Positions 25,036 to 33,832 are shown, numbered from the stretch's first letter. The stretch is DNA of 64,000 nucleotides from Salinimicrobium marinum (GCF_014651535.1 NZ_BMXB01000001.1:371470-435469), one strand, 5' to 3'. Translations and numbers: made by a program. Notes: generated by a model not told the origin, from the letters alone.

Positions 25036-25932
25036 ATGTCTGTAAAAGTTAACCTTAGTGAATACCTTTATCCAGAGATGGACTTACTTTTTGTGGCCTT
25101 AAACGCACCCGTTAACTCAAATAATAATGGTCACTGGTTCACCAACAATCTATCGTTTTGGAACCTGTTGTATCGGGTTGGGATAATTACAACGCCCATA
25201 TCCAATAAACTGGAAGGAGATGAAATGGTATTCGGTGGCACATCCATTAATCATAAGAATTGGAAAATTGGTGTTACTGATTTGATAAGAACTATTGTGG
25301 AAACTGATAGTACTAAAGTTGAGCCTCAGCCTGAAGATGTAAGACGTATTTTGAGTATTTTAAAAAATAATAAAGTATGTAGTCTTTGCCTTCTGCATAG
25401 TAAGGTTGGTGAAGCGTTTAGAAAGTATTCAGGTATTACCTTTAATCAAAACCGTTATGGGAAAATAGGAACCTACGGCAATACGGCTATTTATGAAGTT
25501 CCTTTTCATAATGCCGCTGTACCTAATAAAGATTCCTACTATTCTGAATTGATTGGGATAAAGGCCGAGAAAACCCAGGAAATATGCGATAAATCATTAA
25601 AACGTATTCCTGAGAAAAATAAAGCACCAAGCACCAAGAGTGAAAAATCCTTTGTTATACCAAAACCTGGCAATAGTATCACCAAAAAGGATATTGATAA
25701 AGGGCAGTTGAGAATTACAGTAGATTTTAAGGATTACTTCCCCAATCAATGTAGTATAATAAACATTAAGTATTTGGGTAAGAATTACTCAGTAAATTAC
25801 ATCCATAAAGATGGTAGGTCCTCGATTTTAAGGGTAGGGAAGAACTTCTTTGATAAGATGAGAGTAAGGCCCGAAACCCAATTAAAAGTTAGTATGCAGG
25901 ACGGTAAATATACTTTTCAACCTTGTTTATAA
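25036..25932 (+). CDS. Uracil-DNA-glycosylase-superfamily-like protein with C-terminal beta-barrel-like domain
   Basis: In this 298-residue protein, residues 1-180 follow the mismatch-UDG pattern: DLLFVALNAPVNSN (active-site loop), NLSFWNLLYRVGI, WKIGVTDLIRT, KVGEAFRKY and VPFHNAAVPNKDSY in place of the usual C-terminal motif with catalytic Ser/His. The usual GxNPG is ALNAP, so activity is not certain. A linker leads to residues 215-298 (YFPNQCSIINIKY, GRSSILRVGKNFFDKMRV), which look like a small DNA-binding beta-barrel. It is encoded between hsdS and hsdR. It may remove uracil or other modified bases, or sense damaged DNA; this is inference. Confidence 0.65.
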   Translation: MSVKVNLSEYLYPEMDLLFVALNAPVNSNNNGHWFTNNLSFWNLLYRVGIITTPISNKLEGDEMVFGGTSINHKNWKIGVTDLIRTIVETDSTKVEPQPEDVRRILSILKNNKVCSLCLLHSKVGEAFRKYSGITFNQNRYGKIGTYGNTAIYEVPFHNAAVPNKDSYYSELIGIKAEKTQEICDKSLKRIPEKNKAPSTKSEKSFVIPKPGNSITKKDIDKGQLRITVDFKDYFPNQCSIINIKYLGKNYSVNYIHKDGRSSILRVGKNFFDKMRVRPETQLKVSMQDGKYTFQPCL

Positions 25933-25988
25933 TGTACTTTGTCTGGACCCCATCAAATTTGTAATGCAAAAAGATAAACTAACTGCCT

Positions 25989-28900
25989 ATGAGCAATAAT
26001 ATACATACGGAAACAACATTCGAAATAAGTATAGAACATTCTTTAATTGAAGACGGTGGGTATAAGCGTGGTTATTCTAAAGACTTTGATACGCATCAAG
26101 GAGTTTTTCCTGAGTATATCACAGATTTTTTAAAAAATTCCCAGCCAAAATCCTGGCAAAAGCTTGAAAGTATTCATGTTGATAATGTAGAAGCTAAAGT
26201 AGTTCGAAGGTTACTTCAGGAAATGGACCTTAGAGGTACGCTGGATATTTTAAGAAATGGATTTACTGATTATGGGGTGAAATTTCAGATGGCATATTTT
26301 AAACCTGAAACCAATTTAAACCCTGATGCCGAAGTTTTATACAACAAGAATAGTTTAACCGTTACCAGGCAGTTGTATTATGAGCGTAAGGGGAAGAACT
26401 CTTTAGATTTGGTATTATCCCTAAACGGTTTGCCAATTACCACTGTAGAGCTTAAAAATCAGTTTTCTGGTCAGAATGTAGGTAATGCAAAAACCCAGTA
26501 TATTTTTGACCGTGAACCTACCGAACCTATATTTAAATTTAAAAAACGTTCCCTGGTTCATTTTGCAGTAGATACTGATGAGTGTTATATGACCACCAAA
26601 TTAGCTGGAAAAAACACCAGATATTTACCTTTTAATACTGGTTATAACAATGGTGCGGGTAACCCACCAATCAAAGATAATTATAGAACTTCATACTTAT
26701 GGGAAAAAGTATGGGCTAAAGATTCCTTTCTAGACCTAATCGGAAAATTTCTCCATTTAAATGTAGAAGAGTTTGAGATGAATGGGGTGGTGAAAACCAA
26801 GGAAACAATGATATTTCCCCGTTACCATCAAATGGATGTAGTTAGAAAGTTGACTAAAGATGCCAGAAAAAAAGGGGCGGGTGAAAATTACTTAATTCAA
26901 CACTCGGCTGGTTCAGGAAAATCAAATTCTATAGCCTGGCTTAGTTATAGGTTATCCAGTCTTCATAATAATCAAGATGAACGGGTTTTTGATTCCGTTA
27001 TCGTAATTACAGATAGGCGGGTTCTCGATTCCCAATTACAAAATACCATTTACCAGTTTGAACATAAACAGGGTGTGGTTCAAAAAATAGATAAAGATTC
27101 TCAACAACTTGCCGATGCTTTAGGGGCTGGTAGTAATATTATAATTACAACCCTTCAAAAATTTCCCTTCGTACTGGATAAAATTGAAGAGCTACCGTCC
27201 AGAAATTATGCCGTTATAATAGATGAGGCCCATTCATCTCAGGGTGGTGAAGCAACAAAAAAAATGAAAGAAGTATTAGCGGCTAAATCCTTGGAAGAAG
27301 CAGAGCAAGAGGACCTGGATTCAGGTCTTGATGAAGATGCTGAAGATAGTGTAAGAAAGTCTATGGAGTCCAGGGGTAAGCAGAGCAATCTTAGTTTTTT
27401 CGGGTTTACCGCTACGCCAAAACCTAAGACAGTAGAAGTATTTGGAACTCCTGATAAAAATGGTGAACCCAAACCCTTTCATTTATATTCCATGAGGCAG
27501 GCTATTGAAGAAGGCTTCATTCTGGATGTGCTTAAAAATTATACTACTTATAAAACATATTTTAGATTATCCAAGGAGATTGAAGATGACCCAAAGGTCA
27601 ATAAAAAACAAGCAGCCAGGGCCATAGGTAGATTCATGTCTTTACATCCTCATAATCTTGCTCAAAAAGCAGAAGTGATGGTAGAACACTTTAGACAAGT
27701 GGTAGCTAAAAAAATTGGGGGTAAAGCGAAGGCTATGGTAGTTAGTAGCTCTAGGCTTCATGCAGTTAGATATAAAGAAGAGTTTGATAAATATATTAAG
27801 TCTAAGGGTTATAAAGATATTAAGACCCTGGTAGCGTTTTCAGGTAAGGTAATGTACGATACTTATCCAGAAGGAATCACAGAACCTGAAATAAACGGCT
27901 TTAAGGAAAAAGAACTTCCTAAGAAATTTTCTTCTAATGAATACCAAATATTACTGGTTGCCGATAAATATCAAACAGGTTTTGACCAGCCATTATTACA
28001 TACAATGTATGTAGATAAAAAGTTATCAGGTGTTAAGTGTGTTCAGACTTTATCCAGGTTAAATAGAACCCATCCAGGTAAAGAGGATACCTTTATTCTG
28101 GATTTTGCTAATGATACTGAAGATATATTAAAATCATTTCAGGACTATTATGAGTTAACGACCATTCAGGAAAATTCAGACCCGAACCATCTGTATGATT
28201 TAAAATCTGTGATAGAAAGTGCTCAGATAATTTGGGACACTGAAGTAAATAACTTTTGTAATATTTTTTATAAATCCTCAGCTACTTTATCCAAGGGTGA
28301 GCAGAAGAAACTTAATGGATTTATAGACCCTGCGGTAGAAAGATACAAACGCTTGCCTGATGGTAGTGGAGAATTACTTAATAATTTGACCAACCAAATA
28401 TCTCAGGATGATTTTAAAAATGCACTACAGTCTTTTACCCGCTTATACTCATTTTTAACCCAAATCATGCCGTTTTCCGATGTTGAATTGGAAAAGCTGT
28501 ACACATACGGAAGGTTCTTATTAAAGAAGTTACCCCGTAATAATCAAGCCGATAAATTTGAATTGGGAGATGAAGTATCCCTGGAGTATTATAGGTTACA
28601 GAAAATTGCAGATGCAGATATAAACCTGGTAAGTGAAGGAGAAGCAGAGCTTCAAGTTGGTGGTGATGCGGGTTTAAGAAAACCTAAAGATGAAGAAGGT
28701 CAGTTATCCGAAATAATTGAGGTTCTAAACCACCGTTTTGGAACTGAGTTTAACGATGCAGATAAACTATTCTTTGACCAGATGGAAACAGAATTAGCTA
28801 AAGATGAGAAGCTATCTGAGCAGGCTAAGAGCAATACTATGGAGAACTTTAAGTTTGGCTTTGAAGATGCCTTTATGGACAAGCTAATAGGCCGTATGGA

Positions 28901-29003
28901 GCAGAATCAGGATATCTTTACAAAAATTATGGATGATAAGGAATTTGGGGTATTGGTGAAAAATTACTTGCTTAAAAGAGTTTATAAACAGTTAAATGGA
29001 TAA
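25989..29003 (+). CDS. hsdR: Type I restriction enzyme motor/nuclease subunit
   Basis: This 1004-residue HsdR has an N-terminal PD-(D/E)XK nuclease (LDLVLSLNG with TTVELKNQF near 138-158). Two SF2 helicase lobes follow, with Walker A SAGSGKSNS near 309, DEAH near 411, FFGFTATPKPKTVEVFG near 470-486 and QTLSRLNRTHPG near 686. A C-terminal helical domain completes it. It translocates DNA with ATP and cleaves unmethylated foreign DNA when bound to HsdM/HsdS. Its end overlaps the next gene's start by eight bases, which links the downstream membrane/two-component genes to it. An acidic insertion near 430-450 (EEAEQEDLDSGLDEDAED) is notable. Confidence 0.95.
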   Translation: MSNNIHTETTFEISIEHSLIEDGGYKRGYSKDFDTHQGVFPEYITDFLKNSQPKSWQKLESIHVDNVEAKVVRRLLQEMDLRGTLDILRNGFTDYGVKFQMAYFKPETNLNPDAEVLYNKNSLTVTRQLYYERKGKNSLDLVLSLNGLPITTVELKNQFSGQNVGNAKTQYIFDREPTEPIFKFKKRSLVHFAVDTDECYMTTKLAGKNTRYLPFNTGYNNGAGNPPIKDNYRTSYLWEKVWAKDSFLDLIGKFLHLNVEEFEMNGVVKTKETMIFPRYHQMDVVRKLTKDARKKGAGENYLIQHSAGSGKSNSIAWLSYRLSSLHNNQDERVFDSVIVITDRRVLDSQLQNTIYQFEHKQGVVQKIDKDSQQLADALGAGSNIIITTLQKFPFVLDKIEELPSRNYAVIIDEAHSSQGGEATKKMKEVLAAKSLEEAEQEDLDSGLDEDAEDSVRKSMESRGKQSNLSFFGFTATPKPKTVEVFGTPDKNGEPKPFHLYSMRQAIEEGFILDVLKNYTTYKTYFRLSKEIEDDPKVNKKQAARAIGRFMSLHPHNLAQKAEVMVEHFRQVVAKKIGGKAKAMVVSSSRLHAVRYKEEFDKYIKSKGYKDIKTLVAFSGKVMYDTYPEGITEPEINGFKEKELPKKFSSNEYQILLVADKYQTGFDQPLLHTMYVDKKLSGVKCVQTLSRLNRTHPGKEDTFILDFANDTEDILKSFQDYYELTTIQENSDPNHLYDLKSVIESAQIIWDTEVNNFCNIFYKSSATLSKGEQKKLNGFIDPAVERYKRLPDGSGELLNNLTNQISQDDFKNALQSFTRLYSFLTQIMPFSDVELEKLYTYGRFLLKKLPRNNQADKFELGDEVSLEYYRLQKIADADINLVSEGEAELQVGGDAGLRKPKDEEGQLSEIIEVLNHRFGTEFNDADKLFFDQMETELAKDEKLSEQAKSNTMENFKFGFEDAFMDKLIGRMEQNQDIFTKIMDDKEFGVLVKNYLLKRVYKQLNG

Positions 29004-29712
29004 ATATATTGAAATACTGGAATCTAAAATTGAAAAAATTGATTCCCCAACCTTTGAAAAAGCCTGTCATATTTTTATGCTAATCCAGTTTAAAAATAGA
29101 GGTGAGTATAGAGCCTTACAAGAAACATTATATATTGATATAAAAAAATTCATTGATGTCTATATAAAATCGGTAGAGTATCGAAAAAATGGCTACGATA
29201 TTCTACAAGTAGATAAAATTATTAAAGCAATTGAATATTCTAATTCTGTAGAAAAGCAATATTTATTATTTCAATTCGCTTTTAGAAAACTGAAGATTGA
29301 GTATTTTGACGAGGAAGCGAATATAATTCAAAAACATCTAAATAAGTCAAAATACAAATACTTAAATATCAAAGGCTTAAAGGTTGATGCTTTTTTATTT
29401 AAATGGTCTTATGATATTAAGCCATTATTGGGAATGATAGGTTTTTTAATTATAATTACTAATATTTTATTTTTGCCTGCTCCCATTGAAGGTTTAGAAG
29501 TATTTAATATCAGTTATGTGAACTTCCATTCTGATTTCGTTTTAAATCATATTAGCAATACACTAGCATTCATAGCTGGTCAGGACAGAGCATTAGGAGT
29601 GGAACCTTTCTCCCTCTATGGAGTAATTCTTTTAATAATTATTAGATTAAGTTTTATTCTGTTTATTGGAAATTTTCTAATTGAAAAAATTAAAACTGTA
29701 GGAAATATATAA
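28996..29712 (+). CDS. Hypothetical two-TM protein coupled to hsdR
   Basis: The 238-residue protein has a mixed-charge cytoplasmic N-terminus (about 1-140, helical), one TM helix near 144-158 (GMIGFLIIITNILFL) and another near 205-228 (LYGVILLIIIRLSFILF). I do not recognise a family. It overlaps hsdR by eight bases and the following sensor-like gene by one base (TAATG). It is thus made together with the restriction subunit and the membrane sensor, and is probably a membrane partner of that sensor. Its codon pattern and base composition are as AT-rich as the rest of the island. Confidence 0.65.
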   Translation: MDKYIEILESKIEKIDSPTFEKACHIFMLIQFKNRGEYRALQETLYIDIKKFIDVYIKSVEYRKNGYDILQVDKIIKAIEYSNSVEKQYLLFQFAFRKLKIEYFDEEANIIQKHLNKSKYKYLNIKGLKVDAFLFKWSYDIKPLLGMIGFLIIITNILFLPAPIEGLEVFNISYVNFHSDFVLNHISNTLAFIAGQDRALGVEPFSLYGVILLIIIRLSFILFIGNFLIEKIKTVGNI

Positions 29713-31376
29713 TGTCAGCAATTTTAGAGTTAGATAAACTAGAAAGAAAATTAATATCGGTACTGTATAGATTAACATTAGTAGCTTATTCCATATTTCT
29801 TCTTTCATTTTTTGAACCAAAAATTAATGTGTATTACAATGTTGCATTATTTGTAGGGTATCTGTTCATATTTAATCTATTGAGAGGTAATAGCTTTATT
29901 AAATCTACTCTTAGATTGCTTATGGATTTTATAGTAATTTTTTTCGTGATATGGCAGGTTGGAAATTTAGACATTTTCACTTTTTCGCTTTTATTTATAC
30001 CTGTTTTAAATTCCCAGAATCATACAGGACCTAGAAAAACGATATTACTCTATATAATTCCTCTGATGGGCATTTTTATTTTAGATAAAATAAATGGAAG
30101 CAAATTTACATATTGGTACTCAATTCCCTTTCTGGCCTTTTTAATAGTAAATAGTTTTACATCAATTAGAACAAAATACTATAATTTTCATCAAAATCTA
30201 AATGATATTGTAGACAGATTTTTTGAGGATAGTAGGAATTATGAGAAATCCCATATTATATATAGAAAAATAATAAAGATAATAAATAACAAGCGTATAT
30301 TTCTATACCCCATTTCAGATATAGTTTGCTTTAGGGTACAGGAACATAAACTATCACTAGTAAACGGTTCCTCCTTTATTTGGAACACCAGTATTAAAAA
30401 TGAAAAAGACTTTATAAAAAAGGCTAAGAGCACCAAATCCTTTAGAAATCATGAGTTGGAATTGGATGAGAAAGTAATTAAAAGCAATTTGGTTATAAAT
30501 TGTCATCTCGATAATCATACGTACAGCTATATTTTTGTTCCGCAAAATGAAGGACAGTTTATAGATAATTTAAAAACCACCATAATTATAAATCTTTTTA
30601 CCCCGTTTTTATATAGATATTCGAGAGTATTGAGGTCAATGTTTGAACAAAAAAAGAATGAATTAAGTCATCTTAATCAGCTTCAAGAAAAGATAAATTA
30701 TGTAACCAACTCTGTTAATTCAATGCATTTTATCCGAAATAAATTGGGGCCTTTGAAAAACTATTTAGCAATGGTTGAGGATTACGAAAAGGCGGACAGG
30801 GATAAGAGAAAACGGATAGAGCCATATCTAAAAAAAGAAAGAACAAAAATAAGTTCTTCAATTACATCTATATTACAGAGAGCGGAATATATCCTTAAGA
30901 AAAGTAATAATCCATTTAATGTTTACAAAGTAGAGAAACAAGAAATCACTAATTTATTTACTTTACTGCGAAGTGTATGGAGTTACATGTTCGATACTCA
31001 AACTCTTGAGGTGAACTGGGATAAAAATAATTTGGGTAAATTTCTAGTTCAATATAATGATGCTGGTTTAGAATTAGTACTGTCTAACTGGATTTCTAAC
31101 ATGTTGAAAAATCATAGTGGGAAATATGGCGTTGTTCTCGGAGAAGAAAAGAATTTCTATAGCCTGGACTTTTATAATTCAACTAAGCAGAATATATCCT
31201 CGAAGTTTATAGAAGATTTCAATAATTCAAATAGGGAGATGATTAGTAGAAGGGAGACCCATGGCCTTATTGAGATAAAAGATTTTATTAGCCAGATGGA
31301 CCTGGACTCTATAATGTATAAAGATGGAGACAATGTTCATTTTGTAATAATGTTTAAAAAATATGAAAGAGATTAA
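29712..31376 (+). CDS. Divergent six-TM histidine-kinase-like sensor
   Basis: In this 554-residue protein, residues 15-150 hold about six hydrophobic helices. A central region (about 165-305) has the length of a small sensor domain. A helical dimerisation segment follows with MHFIRNKLGPLKNY (His339, the likely phosphoacceptor). The C-terminus is a GHKL-like ATPase with NWISNMLKN (N-box, Asn463) and THGLIEIKDFISQM in the place of the G2 box. The G1 box (DxGxG) is not visible, so ATP binding is uncertain. It overlaps the downstream receiver gene by 14 bases. The input signal is unknown; a membrane or envelope cue is inferred. Confidence 0.6.
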   Translation: MSAILELDKLERKLISVLYRLTLVAYSIFLLSFFEPKINVYYNVALFVGYLFIFNLLRGNSFIKSTLRLLMDFIVIFFVIWQVGNLDIFTFSLLFIPVLNSQNHTGPRKTILLYIIPLMGIFILDKINGSKFTYWYSIPFLAFLIVNSFTSIRTKYYNFHQNLNDIVDRFFEDSRNYEKSHIIYRKIIKIINNKRIFLYPISDIVCFRVQEHKLSLVNGSSFIWNTSIKNEKDFIKKAKSTKSFRNHELELDEKVIKSNLVINCHLDNHTYSYIFVPQNEGQFIDNLKTTIIINLFTPFLYRYSRVLRSMFEQKKNELSHLNQLQEKINYVTNSVNSMHFIRNKLGPLKNYLAMVEDYEKADRDKRKRIEPYLKKERTKISSSITSILQRAEYILKKSNNPFNVYKVEKQEITNLFTLLRSVWSYMFDTQTLEVNWDKNNLGKFLVQYNDAGLELVLSNWISNMLKNHSGKYGVVLGEEKNFYSLDFYNSTKQNISSKFIEDFNNSNREMISRRETHGLIEIKDFISQMDLDSIMYKDGDNVHFVIMFKKYERD

Positions 31377-31737
31377 AATTTTAATTGTCGAAAATGAGGT
31401 AGGGTATATCGAAACTGCTTTTGAATACATGAACGATTTATATTATGATAATAGACTGGATTTCAAAATAATTGCAAAATCACAGGATTTGCCTTCGAAC
31501 CAGAATCTAGAAAATTATGATATTATATTTTTAGATATAAGTCTAGCTAAAAGTAGTGAATTAGATGGGATTGGTATTCTTAGGAAAATAAATAGTGATA
31601 ATATTCTAATAAAAAAGCTAGTTATTCTTACTGGCAACCATAATATTCAGGAAAAGCTTAAAGAGAATGGTTTAGGTGTATACCCAATTGTAACTAAACC
31701 AATTGATTTTAACGATTTATTAAAAGTAATTGGGTGA
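31363..31737 (+). CDS. Stand-alone response-regulator receiver domain
   Basis: This 124-residue REC domain has an acidic pocket in ILIVENEV (Glu10/Glu12), phosphoacceptor Asp58 in IIFLDISLA, the Thr switch in LVILTGN and the conserved Lys in VTKPIDF. There is no output domain, so it should act by protein contact, perhaps on the kinase, the two-TM protein or the restriction complex. It is the last gene of the eight-gene RM operon and overlaps the kinase-like gene. A 207-base gap with tandem promoters for the next gene follows. Confidence 0.75.
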   Translation: MKEIKILIVENEVGYIETAFEYMNDLYYDNRLDFKIIAKSQDLPSNQNLENYDIIFLDISLAKSSELDGIGILRKINSDNILIKKLVILTGNHNIQEKLKENGLGVYPIVTKPIDFNDLLKVIG

Positions 31738-31868
31738 AGAGATTAATTATTTTGACTTTTTACTTCCTGGAATTGCAACCTATCATTAAAAAGGATTTGT
31801 TCAAAATAAGACTATACCCAAAACCCGATACTGTTTCTGGAATTAAAATTACGGTTTCACTAGTTGCT

Positions 31869-31899
31869 TTGATGTTCAAAAACAACTATCCTATATTTG
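31869..31899 (+). promoter_or_regulatory. Promoter 1 of the small resolvase (exact Bacteroidota consensus)
   Basis: TTG (31869-31871), 20 bases, then TATATTTG (31892-31899), a perfect TAnnTTTG -7 box, 45 bases upstream of the resolvase start. Confidence 0.55.
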
Positions 31900-31927
31900 T
31901 ACATCACGGATAGATGACCTATATTTG
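31897..31927 (+). promoter_or_regulatory. Overlapping promoter 2 of the small resolvase
   Basis: The last three bases of promoter 1's -7 box (TTG, 31897-31899) are followed by 20 bases and a second exact TATATTTG (31920-31927), 17 bases before the start codon. The two promoters are stacked in series and share DNA, which allows mutual interference or autoregulation by a DNA-binding recombinase. Confidence 0.5.
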
Positions 31928-31944
31928 TTGGAAATACCTTCAAC

Positions 31945-32553
31945 ATGAAAAAGGCACGCTACAACCGCATCTCATCACCCAATCAAAAACTTGAACGGCA
32001 ATTAGTAAGAAACCACCCTGATGAGTTAATATATAATGATGTTGTTAGTGGTGCAGTTCCTTTTAAAGAAAGAGAAAAGGGCCAGGACTTAATGAAGGCA
32101 GTTGAAGCAGGAACTATTGATTTTGTATCAGTAACTTCTGTCGACCGCTTGGGACGAAATCTCTACGATGTGTTAACCACTTTGGAGTATTTTACCGATA
32201 ATGGTGTCGTTCTACGGGTGGATAATCTTGGTATTGAGTCCATGGTAGATGGCAAACCTAACCAGGTCTTTAAATTAATTGTGTCGGTTCTCGGTAATGT
32301 AGCCGAAATGGAACGGGCTAATCTACGTGAACGTCAGCTTGAAGGTATTGCAGTTGCTAAATCTAAAGGGGTATATAAAGGACGTGAACGAGGTACTTGT
32401 ATGAACGAGGCTGAGTTCCTGGAGAAATATCGACATGTGGTTAAAGAAACCAAGAACCACCCAGACCTTTCAATCCGCAAACTGGCTAAAATAACCAGTG
32501 TTAGTGTCGGTACAGTTCAAAGGGTGAAAAAAATAATGGCAGTGGAGGTATAA
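31945..32553 (+). CDS. Small serine recombinase (resolvase/invertase, PinR-type)
   Basis: This 202-residue protein has catalytic Ser near residue 10 (YNRISS), VTSVDRLGRNLYDVL near 68-82, a long E helix with AEMERANLRERQLEGI near 118-133, and a C-terminal HTH (SIRKLAKITSVSVGTVQRVK near 176-195). It should resolve or invert DNA at short inverted sites. It lies inside the island after the RM operon. Two overlapping promoters precede it; it is followed by a convergent operon of two unknown genes. It is separate in type from the large recombinase at the island's other end. Confidence 0.9.
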   Translation: MKKARYNRISSPNQKLERQLVRNHPDELIYNDVVSGAVPFKEREKGQDLMKAVEAGTIDFVSVTSVDRLGRNLYDVLTTLEYFTDNGVVLRVDNLGIESMVDGKPNQVFKLIVSVLGNVAEMERANLRERQLEGIAVAKSKGVYKGRERGTCMNEAEFLEKYRHVVKETKNHPDLSIRKLAKITSVSVGTVQRVKKIMAVEV

Positions 32554-32589
32554 CCTCTGCTGCCACTAAACACTTAAAAAACATAATTC

Positions 32590-32925
32590 TTACTCCTCTT
32601 TATTATTTACAATATCAAGTGCAATAAGAGTAGTTTTCTCATCCAATTGATGAAGATTTTCTGATGTTCGGGGTATTGAAAAGAGTCCCCTATATATAAC
32701 CAATGCTTGCATTAGATTAATTATGTCGTTTTGAGAGACCCAATCTTTTTTAGCAATGTGTATCGGTAAATCCCATACCGTATCATTTCTAACTTCCCGT
32801 TTCGCCAGAATTGACGCTGTACCTGCATGCCCTTTAAACCTATTAGGCATTTTACATGAAATTCCATCGGAATGAATAGTCCATATCCCGACTGTCAAAT
32901 CTTCTAAAATCATATCTTCATCCAT
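32590..32925 (-). CDS. Hypothetical protein coupled to the upstream unknown gene
   Basis: About 111 residues from the ATG at 32925, chosen because it overlaps the upstream stop as TAATG. Sequence includes MPNRFKGHAGTASILAKREVRND, with mixed polarity, no TM helix and no signal. No recognised family. It converges with the resolvase gene 36 bases away. It is likely an island cargo or anti-defence/defence accessory protein, but nothing in the sequence fixes a function. Confidence 0.6.
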   Translation of the reverse strand: MDEDMILEDLTVGIWTIHSDGISCKMPNRFKGHAGTASILAKREVRNDTVWDLPIHIAKKDWVSQNDIINLMQALVIYRGLFSIPRTSENLHQLDEKTTLIALDIVNNKEE

Positions 32926-33341
32926 TAGGCACATTTTTTATATTCAAAATACATCTTTTCAATTTCTGCACGGCTCAAAACAAATTCCATTGGAAGGTCA
33001 ACATACGCCAATCTCTCTTCTTCGTCCAAAACAATGTCGCAGTCTAACAGATAATCAGAGTAATCAAGGTCTTTGAAGAAATCACAATAAAAACCGCAGA
33101 CGTAATTATGCCCTAATGAGTCCAGGAGACCACTACTAATCACCTCTGGTGTAGCTGCATTTTTCAGTTCTGAAGCAGTACTAGATTTCGCATAGCTTTC
33201 GCTAAGGTCAATAGCTACTGAAATTACAGTCTCGATTCTAATTTCCTCATCGTTAATTTCAAATACTTCTATTTGTTCATGGTAATCGTTGCCTCGACCC
33301 TCAAAATGGTCCATCAAGTAATTTTCTATTTCTTTTTTCAT
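32925..33341 (-). CDS. Hypothetical acidic protein
   Basis: This 138-residue soluble protein has a strongly acidic composition (EEIRIETVISVAIDLSESY, LDCDIVLDEEERLAYVDLP) and no TM or signal sequence. No recognised family. It is the first gene of a two-gene minus-strand operon with the next gene coupled by TAATG. The acidic character is compatible with a small regulatory or DNA-mimic-like protein, but that is only a thought. Confidence 0.6.
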   Translation of the reverse strand: MKKEIENYLMDHFEGRGNDYHEQIEVFEINDEEIRIETVISVAIDLSESYAKSSTASELKNAATPEVISSGLLDSLGHNYVCGFYCDFFKDLDYSDYLLDCDIVLDEEERLAYVDLPMEFVLSRAEIEKMYFEYKKCA

Positions 33342-33637
33342 AATGTTAAAATTTTAGTCGACCAATATCAGCCTGACTTTCTGAAGCAAATCTACCATTA
33401 AAGGAATATAAGTCCCAAGGAAAATAGTGTTAAAATTTTATGTAAAAACCTGAAAAACAATTAGTTATCACTTATACGTGACCTATAATTGTACCTGGAG
33501 CCAGCCAAACATTTCATCCCCAATTAGATAGGTTTTTGGTATAAGTTTATTATTTTTGTAATGGCAAAATGGGTACAAACCATTTCGGGACCGTTTAAAT
33601 GTACGGAGATAGTTTGTTCAACTTTAAAACCAACGTT

Positions 33638-33787
33638 ATGGGTAAGAATAGACCTCCTGTAGGTGAAAATCAGCATATATATGAAAATAAGACTGATTTT
33701 TACATTAAAGAGAATTACACGGCCACTACTGGTGGCCCAGCAAGTGGTAGATTAGGTAAAACTCGTTACCACGAAAAGAAAAAGTAA
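33638..33787 (+). CDS. Small conserved-looking hypothetical protein
   Basis: 49 residues from the ATG at 33638 (an upstream ATG at 33599 would add 13). Composition is hydrophilic, with GKNRPPVGENQHIYENK and a TGGPASGRLGKTRYHEKKK tail. It is directly followed by a strong terminator, which supports a genuine short transcript. No family recognised. It is the last gene of the island before the right attachment-like site. Confidence 0.5.
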   Translation: MGKNRPPVGENQHIYENKTDFYIKENYTATTGGPASGRLGKTRYHEKKK

Positions 33788-33805
33788 AAAAACCAGTATT
33801 GAGGG

Positions 33806-33832
33806 CCCAGAATGAAAGTTCTGGGTTTTTTT
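33806..33832 (+). terminator. Strong intrinsic terminator
   Basis: CCCAGAA (33806-33812), loop TGAAAG, TTCTGGG (33819-33825), then seven T's. It follows the small gene ending at 33787. Confidence 0.85.

Noticed and set aside
31945-32553. Small resolvase as an invertase controlling hsdS
   Set aside because: No inverted recombination sites were found around the hsdS TRDs.
33599-33787. Upstream start of the small gene at 33599
   Set aside because: The ATG at 33638 gives a more compact protein; the 13 additional residues have no supporting signal. The choice is uncertain.
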